From: Closterium sp. NIES-65
Taxonomy: Eukaryota; Streptophyta; Zygnematophyceae; Desmidiales; Closteriaceae
NCBI GenBank assembly: GCA_948144175.1
Contig: CANXME010001986.1
Location: 372,001-436,000 of the forward strand
Direction: 5' to 3'
DNA length: 64,000 bases
Shown: piece after piece, positions 63,572 through 64,000 of the stretch
Numbering within the stretch: position 1 is the stretch's first letter
Layout of the letters: the number at the start of each line of letters is the position of its first letter
Notes under the pieces: generated by a model
What the model saw: the letters and a program-made list of their open reading frames with translations, nothing else
The model's database searches: none
Told to the model about the DNA's origin: nothing
Translations under genes and position numbers: made by a program

Positions 63572-64000
63572 GGTGCTTCGGCGCTGATCTATGACAAAAG
63601 CGCGCAGCCGTGACGCGCTAATCGATGTTCCAGACGCAGGTTAACAGCTGCCAGCGAAGTAGGAGCGAGTGCGACTCGTTAAGCTGAGGTGGTTCTGTAC
63701 GGACAGGTGACGACGGTGACCCAGCTGCTGACGTTAGCAGGGGGTTAGCTGCACATGCAGGTGGCCCACAGCTGTCCCCCATGTCATTGGCGCGCTCTGG
63801 GTTGTCAGTGCGAGGCACATAAGGTGGCACACAGGTAGGCAGAAAGAGGTGGCAATCGCATATGAACCGAAAATTCGACACAGCTGTTTCCGATATGAGC
63901 AAAGGCACACTGCACTAAGTATTTCACATAAATAGCAGTATGATGGTTATACTTCGCAGCCTACGGAACTGGTCCCACAACCATGTGGTATTTCCTTCCC
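63572..64000. repeat. Direct repeat, right copy (runs off the window)
   Basis: Matches 62080-62515 in the same direction. Its junction with the LRR pseudogene is abrupt. Confidence 0.9.

Overview
The window looks like nuclear DNA of a streptophyte (green plant lineage). It carries a plant-type sucrose/H+ symporter gene, a secreted leucine-rich-repeat gene with an EGF-like tail, plant-style Ty1/copia elements primed by initiator tRNA-Met, and a Ty3/gypsy chromovirus. GC-rich coding DNA and many low-complexity Ala, Gly and Ser runs would suit a bryophyte, lycophyte or streptophyte alga. I cannot name the species.

Layout. From 1 to about 42.9 kb there is a tower of nested LTR retroelements. An old Ty3/gypsy-type remnant (G) is seen as internal pieces at 7417-7721 and 15081-15428 and as one LTR (15429-15614 plus 21491-21585). 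It encloses or abuts copia A (<1-7416, +), copia B (7722-15080, -) and copia F (15615-21485, +). Next to it is a complete chromovirus D (21621-36349, -, target duplication tccca). D was itself entered by copia C (21685-29197, -), by a copia element now reduced to a solo LTR (29421-29548), and by a small non-autonomous copia derivative E (34073-35585, +). Copia H (36723-42887, -) lies just beyond. Target-site duplications bound B, C, D, E, F, H and the solo LTR. The copia elements share unusually short LTRs of 128-135 bp and are all broken fossils.

From 43.2 to 47.4 kb lies a 5'-truncated LINE with a 19-bp target duplication. H and the LINE sit between inverted copies of a 19-bp sequence that may be the ends of an older DNA transposon. 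At 47.9-49.6 kb (-) is an intact single-exon secreted LRR gene. From 50.87 to 61.27 kb (-) is a sucrose transporter gene, for which I derive a seven-exon model whose splice phases all agree (1061 codons). From 62.08 kb to the end are two direct repeats flanking a truncated LRR pseudogene related to the intact LRR gene.

The most unusual feature is the transporter gene. Its introns are built largely from tandem copies of their own splice junctions, each with a piece of the adjoining exon. There are nine donor copies after exon 3, five acceptor copies before exon 5, three acceptor and four donor copies around exon 2, and smaller sets elsewhere, with units of about 110-190 bp. Most copies keep the GT or AG and the reading phase. 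A second observation is a short stem-loop right after the primer-binding site of the copia family, whose stem sequence changes between members while pairing is kept.
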